This document shows positions 14,598 through 16,656 of a stretch of DNA of 16,656 nucleotides, in pieces. A program made the position numbers and the translations under genes. The notes below the pieces were generated by a model. It did no database searches. It was not told the DNA's origin and saw nothing but the letters and a program-made list of their open reading frames with translations. This DNA is from Fimenecus sp045532175. Lineage in GTDB: Bacteria; Bacillota; Clostridia; Oscillospirales; Acutalibacteraceae. The stretch spans positions 1-16,656 of the forward strand of contig JAZSFK010000034.1 in assembly GCA_045532175.1 (NCBI GenBank), written 5' to 3'. Every line of letters begins with the position of its first letter. Position 1 is the first letter of the stretch.

Positions 14598-14624
14598 ATA
14601 TTATTTTTTTAGGAGATTTTTATT

Positions 14625-15650
14625 ATGTCACAACAGAGAATGTTCTATCAAGAAGATTGTAATTTAGGTTTATTGGACGGCAAGACTATTGCTGTTATCG
14701 GTTACGGTAGCCAAGGTCACGCTCATGCTCTTAACGCTAAAGAGTCAGGCTGTAATGTTATTATCGGTCTTTACGAAGGCAGTAAGTCATGGGCAAAGGC
14801 TGAAAAGCAGGGCTTTGAGGTTTTCACAGCAGCAGAAGCAGCAAAGAAAGCTGACATCATCATGATTCTTATCAACGACGAATTGCAGGCTGATATGTAT
14901 AAGAAAGATATTGAGCCAAACCTTAAAGAGGGCGATATGCTTATGTTCGCTCACGGTTTCAATGTTCATTTCGGTTGCATCACACCTCCATCATTCGTTG
15001 ACGTTACAATGATTGCTCCAAAAGGACCGGGTCATACAGTTCGTTCAGAATATCAGGCAGGTAAAGGTGTTCCTTGTCTTGTTGCTGTTCATCAGGACGC
15101 ATCAGGTAAGGCTCTTGATAAGGCTCTTGCTTATGCTCTTGCTATCGGTGGTGCTCGAGCAGGTGTTCTTGAAACAGATTTCAGAACAGAAACAGAAACA
15201 GACCTTTTCGGTGAACAGGCAGTTCTTTGCGGTGGTGTTTGCGCACTTATGCAGGCAGGCTTCGAAACACTTTGCGAAGCAGGTTATGACCCAAGAAACG
15301 CTTACTTTGAATGTATCCACGAAATGAAGCTTATCGTTGACCTTATTTATCAGAGCGGTTTCGCAGGTATGAGATATTCAATTTCAAATACTGCTGAATA
15401 CGGTGACTACATCACAGGTCCGAAAATCATTACTGACGAAACAAAGAAAGCTATGAAGAAGATTCTCTCTGACATTCAGGATGGTTCATTCGCAAAAGAA
15501 TTCTTACTTGATATGTCACCTGCAGGTCGTCAGGTTCACTTTAAGGCTATGAGAAAATTAGCTTCTGAACATCCTGCAGAAAAAGTTGGTGAAGAAGTTA
15601 GAAAGCTTTATAGCTGGAACAACGAAGAAGGTAAGTTCATCAATAACTAA
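14625..15650 (+). CDS. ilvC: Ketol-acid reductoisomerase, class I
   Basis: The enzyme converts acetolactate or acetohydroxybutyrate to dihydroxy acids in valine, leucine and isoleucine synthesis, using Mg2+ and NAD(P)H. The 341 residues show the Rossmann motif GYGSQG (26-31), the conserved FAHGFN with H110, APKGPGHTVR (131-140), and metal ligands D193/E197 (DLFGEQ) and E229/E233 (FECIHEMK). The loop after the second strand is LYEGSKSW, lacking the Arg seen in many NADPH enzymes. ATG follows AGGAG by 9 nt. It stands alone with promoter, operator-like sites and terminator; no other ilv or leu gene is in the window. Assignment is certain; cofactor preference is inference. Confidence 0.98.
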   Translation: MSQQRMFYQEDCNLGLLDGKTIAVIGYGSQGHAHALNAKESGCNVIIGLYEGSKSWAKAEKQGFEVFTAAEAAKKADIIMILINDELQADMYKKDIEPNLKEGDMLMFAHGFNVHFGCITPPSFVDVTMIAPKGPGHTVRSEYQAGKGVPCLVAVHQDASGKALDKALAYALAIGGARAGVLETDFRTETETDLFGEQAVLCGGVCALMQAGFETLCEAGYDPRNAYFECIHEMKLIVDLIYQSGFAGMRYSISNTAEYGDYITGPKIITDETKKAMKKILSDIQDGSFAKEFLLDMSPAGRQVHFKAMRKLASEHPAEKVGEEVRKLYSWNNEEGKFINN

Positions 15651-15668
15651 TCGGTTGTATAAAGAATT

Positions 15669-15703
15669 AAGAGTACGGAATTTAGTTTCCGTACTCTTTT
15701 TTT
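15669..15703. terminator. Intrinsic terminator after ilvC, possibly bidirectional
   Basis: The arms AGAGTACGGAA (15670-15680) and TTCCGTACTCT (15687-15697) form a perfect 11-bp stem with a 6-nt loop, followed by T7 on the plus strand. The minus side is followed by TTAATTCTTT, so it may also stop leftward copA transcription ending at 15730. Confidence 0.92.
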
Positions 15704-15729
15704 GGGTAAATATGAATTTGTGAAAATAT

Positions 15730-15933
15730 TTATTCAACAACCTTATATCCCTTGTCTTCAACTGCTTTTTTAAGAGTTGCAGGGGCTGCGTCTGCGTCAA
15801 GAGTAACGATTGCTGTGCCGTCCTTATGGCTTACGATTGCCTCTCTTACTTCTGCCACACCTTCAAGTGCTTGTTTTACGTGTGCTTCGCAGTTTGGGCA
15901 CATCATACCTTCAATTTTCAATGTGATTTCCAT
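15730..15933 (-). other. Possible internal start giving a free CopZ-like HMA protein (67 aa)
   Basis: Within copA and in frame, AAGGAG (15948-15943) lies 9 nt before ATG (15933), which begins MEITLKIEGMMCPNCEAH. Initiation there would make a complete 67-residue copper chaperone of CopZ size with the MxCxxC metal site. The signal is as good as most real starts in this window, but those bases also encode Tyr-Lys-Glu-Lys of the linker, so it could be a relic of a copA-copZ fusion. No data here show that it is used. Confidence 0.4.
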
Positions 15934-16656
15934 AACTTTTTTCTCCTTATATTTAAACTTGATTTTTTTATCCTTTTTGCTGTTGTGAATATCCTTGAAA
16001 TTCAGTCGCAAAGCATTTGACACAACACAGAATGAGGATAAACTCATAGCCGCAGCACCAAACATCGGGTTTAATTCCCAACCGAAAAGGTTTATAAATA
16101 CACCTGCAGCAAGAGGAATACCGATTGCATTGTAGAAAAATGCCCAGAAAAGATTTTCGTGGATATTTTTTAGGGTTGCACGACTTAAACGTATTGCAGA
16201 CGGCACATCGGAAAGTTTGCTGTTCATAAGCACAACATCTGCCGAATCAATTGCAATATCCGTACCTGCACCGATTGCGATACCGATATCTGCTCGTGTC
16301 AATGCAGGTGCATCATTGATTCCGTCACCAACCATTATAACTTTACCCTTGTCTTTAAGACGACGGACAACCTTTTCCTTGCCGTCGGGCATAACTCCTG
16401 CAATAACCTCGTCAACACCTGCCTGTATGCCTATTGCATTAGCAGTTTTTTCGTTATCCCCTGTAAGCATAACAACGCGAATTCCCATATTCTGCAAATC
16501 TTTAATTGCTTTTGAGCTATCTTCTTTCATAGTATCGGCTACTGCTATTATGCCCAAAAGTTTGTTGTCAATGCTGAAAAGCAATGGTGTTTTGCCATTT
16601 TCTGGAAGAGTTTCGACTTTTTTAACTGATTCTTCTGTAAGTGTAATCTGTTCACT
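15730..16656 (-). CDS. copA: Copper-translocating P1B-type ATPase, 3' part, with C-terminal HMA domain
   Basis: This is a partial gene: the frame stays open to the window edge, giving 308 C-terminal residues. The visible part has the end of the P/N domains with MLTGDNEKTA, the hinge MVGDGINDAPALTRADIGIAIGAGTD, and the last membrane helices with FWAFFYNAIGIPLAAG (the conserved YN), ELNPMFGAAAMSLSS and VVSNALRLN. A Lys-rich linker (KKDKKIKFKYKEKK) joins a C-terminal heavy-metal-associated domain with GMMCPNCEAHV. Such ATPases export Cu(I). The phosphorylation motif DKTGT and any N-terminal domain lie outside the window. A C-terminal HMA domain is a known arrangement in Clostridia. A strong ribosome binding site lies inside the linker. 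Cu rather than Ag is inferred from the family. Confidence 0.95.
   Translation of the reverse strand, partial: SEQITLTEESVKKVETLPENGKTPLLFSIDNKLLGIIAVADTMKEDSSKAIKDLQNMGIRVVMLTGDNEKTANAIGIQAGVDEVIAGVMPDGKEKVVRRLKDKGKVIMVGDGINDAPALTRADIGIAIGAGTDIAIDSADVVLMNSKLSDVPSAIRLSRATLKNIHENLFWAFFYNAIGIPLAAGVFINLFGWELNPMFGAAAMSLSSFCVVSNALRLNFKDIHNSKKDKKIKFKYKEKKVMEITLKIEGMMCPNCEAHVKQALEGVAEVREAIVSHKDGTAIVTLDADAAPATLKKAVEDKGYKVVE

Noticed and set aside
14558..14610. Hairpin followed by T7 before ilvC as a transcription attenuator
   Set aside because: The left arm (14558-14568) contains most of the -10 and lies before the predicted transcription start, so it would not be in the RNA. The symmetry is better explained as protein-binding DNA.

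Overview
This is a low-GC Firmicutes chromosome segment, most likely from a Clostridia gut-type anaerobe (Oscillospiraceae/Ruminococcaceae-like). The basis is the Obg protein with a C-terminal OCT domain, Mini-RNase III, YitT, the DnaD/DnaI helicase-loading pair, a PrdX-type prolyl-tRNA editing protein, a clostridial-style IlvC, and strong AGGAGG-like ribosome binding sites. The genus assignment is inference. I see no insertion sequence, phage gene, CRISPR array or toxin-antitoxin pair.

Layout. Positions 1-98 hold the start of a leftward tRNA operon: tRNA-Val(UAC), then the 5' end of a probable tRNA-Asp, with a recognisable promoter at 131-159. A rightward run follows from 457 to 7356: obgE, mini-RNase III (mrnC), a yitT-family membrane protein, lepA, prdX, hemW and an exported metallophosphoesterase. 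Several of these genes overlap or abut, which suggests translational coupling. metA (homoserine O-acetyltransferase, TTG start) has its own consensus promoter and ends at a bidirectional terminator. Three leftward genes follow, read from 11047 down to 8475: a DnaD-like primosome protein, a DnaI/DnaC-like helicase loader, and a small two-helix membrane protein with a Pro/Gln-rich tail.

From a divergent intergenic region at 11048-11268, rightward transcription makes an 831-residue cytoplasmic protein that resembles GH38/GH57-type sugar hydrolases only distantly. It is followed by a FadR-subfamily GntR regulator and ilvC, each with its own promoter. The ilvC unit ends at a strong hairpin terminator. 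The window closes with the leftward 3' part of a CopA-type copper ATPase that carries a C-terminal metal-binding domain.

How the genes work together. Most of the window is housekeeping: ribosome assembly, rRNA maturation, translation quality control, replication initiation, and methionine and branched-chain amino acid synthesis. The least ordinary observations are three. First, the ilvC promoter has perfect consensus hexamers and is overlaid by two FadR-type operator-like sites exactly 21 bp apart, directly downstream of a GntR/FCD regulator gene. Second, a well-placed Shine-Dalgarno and ATG inside copA could release a free copper-chaperone domain. Third, the GH38/57-like protein has unusual residues in the expected motif positions. 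None of these is proven by sequence alone.
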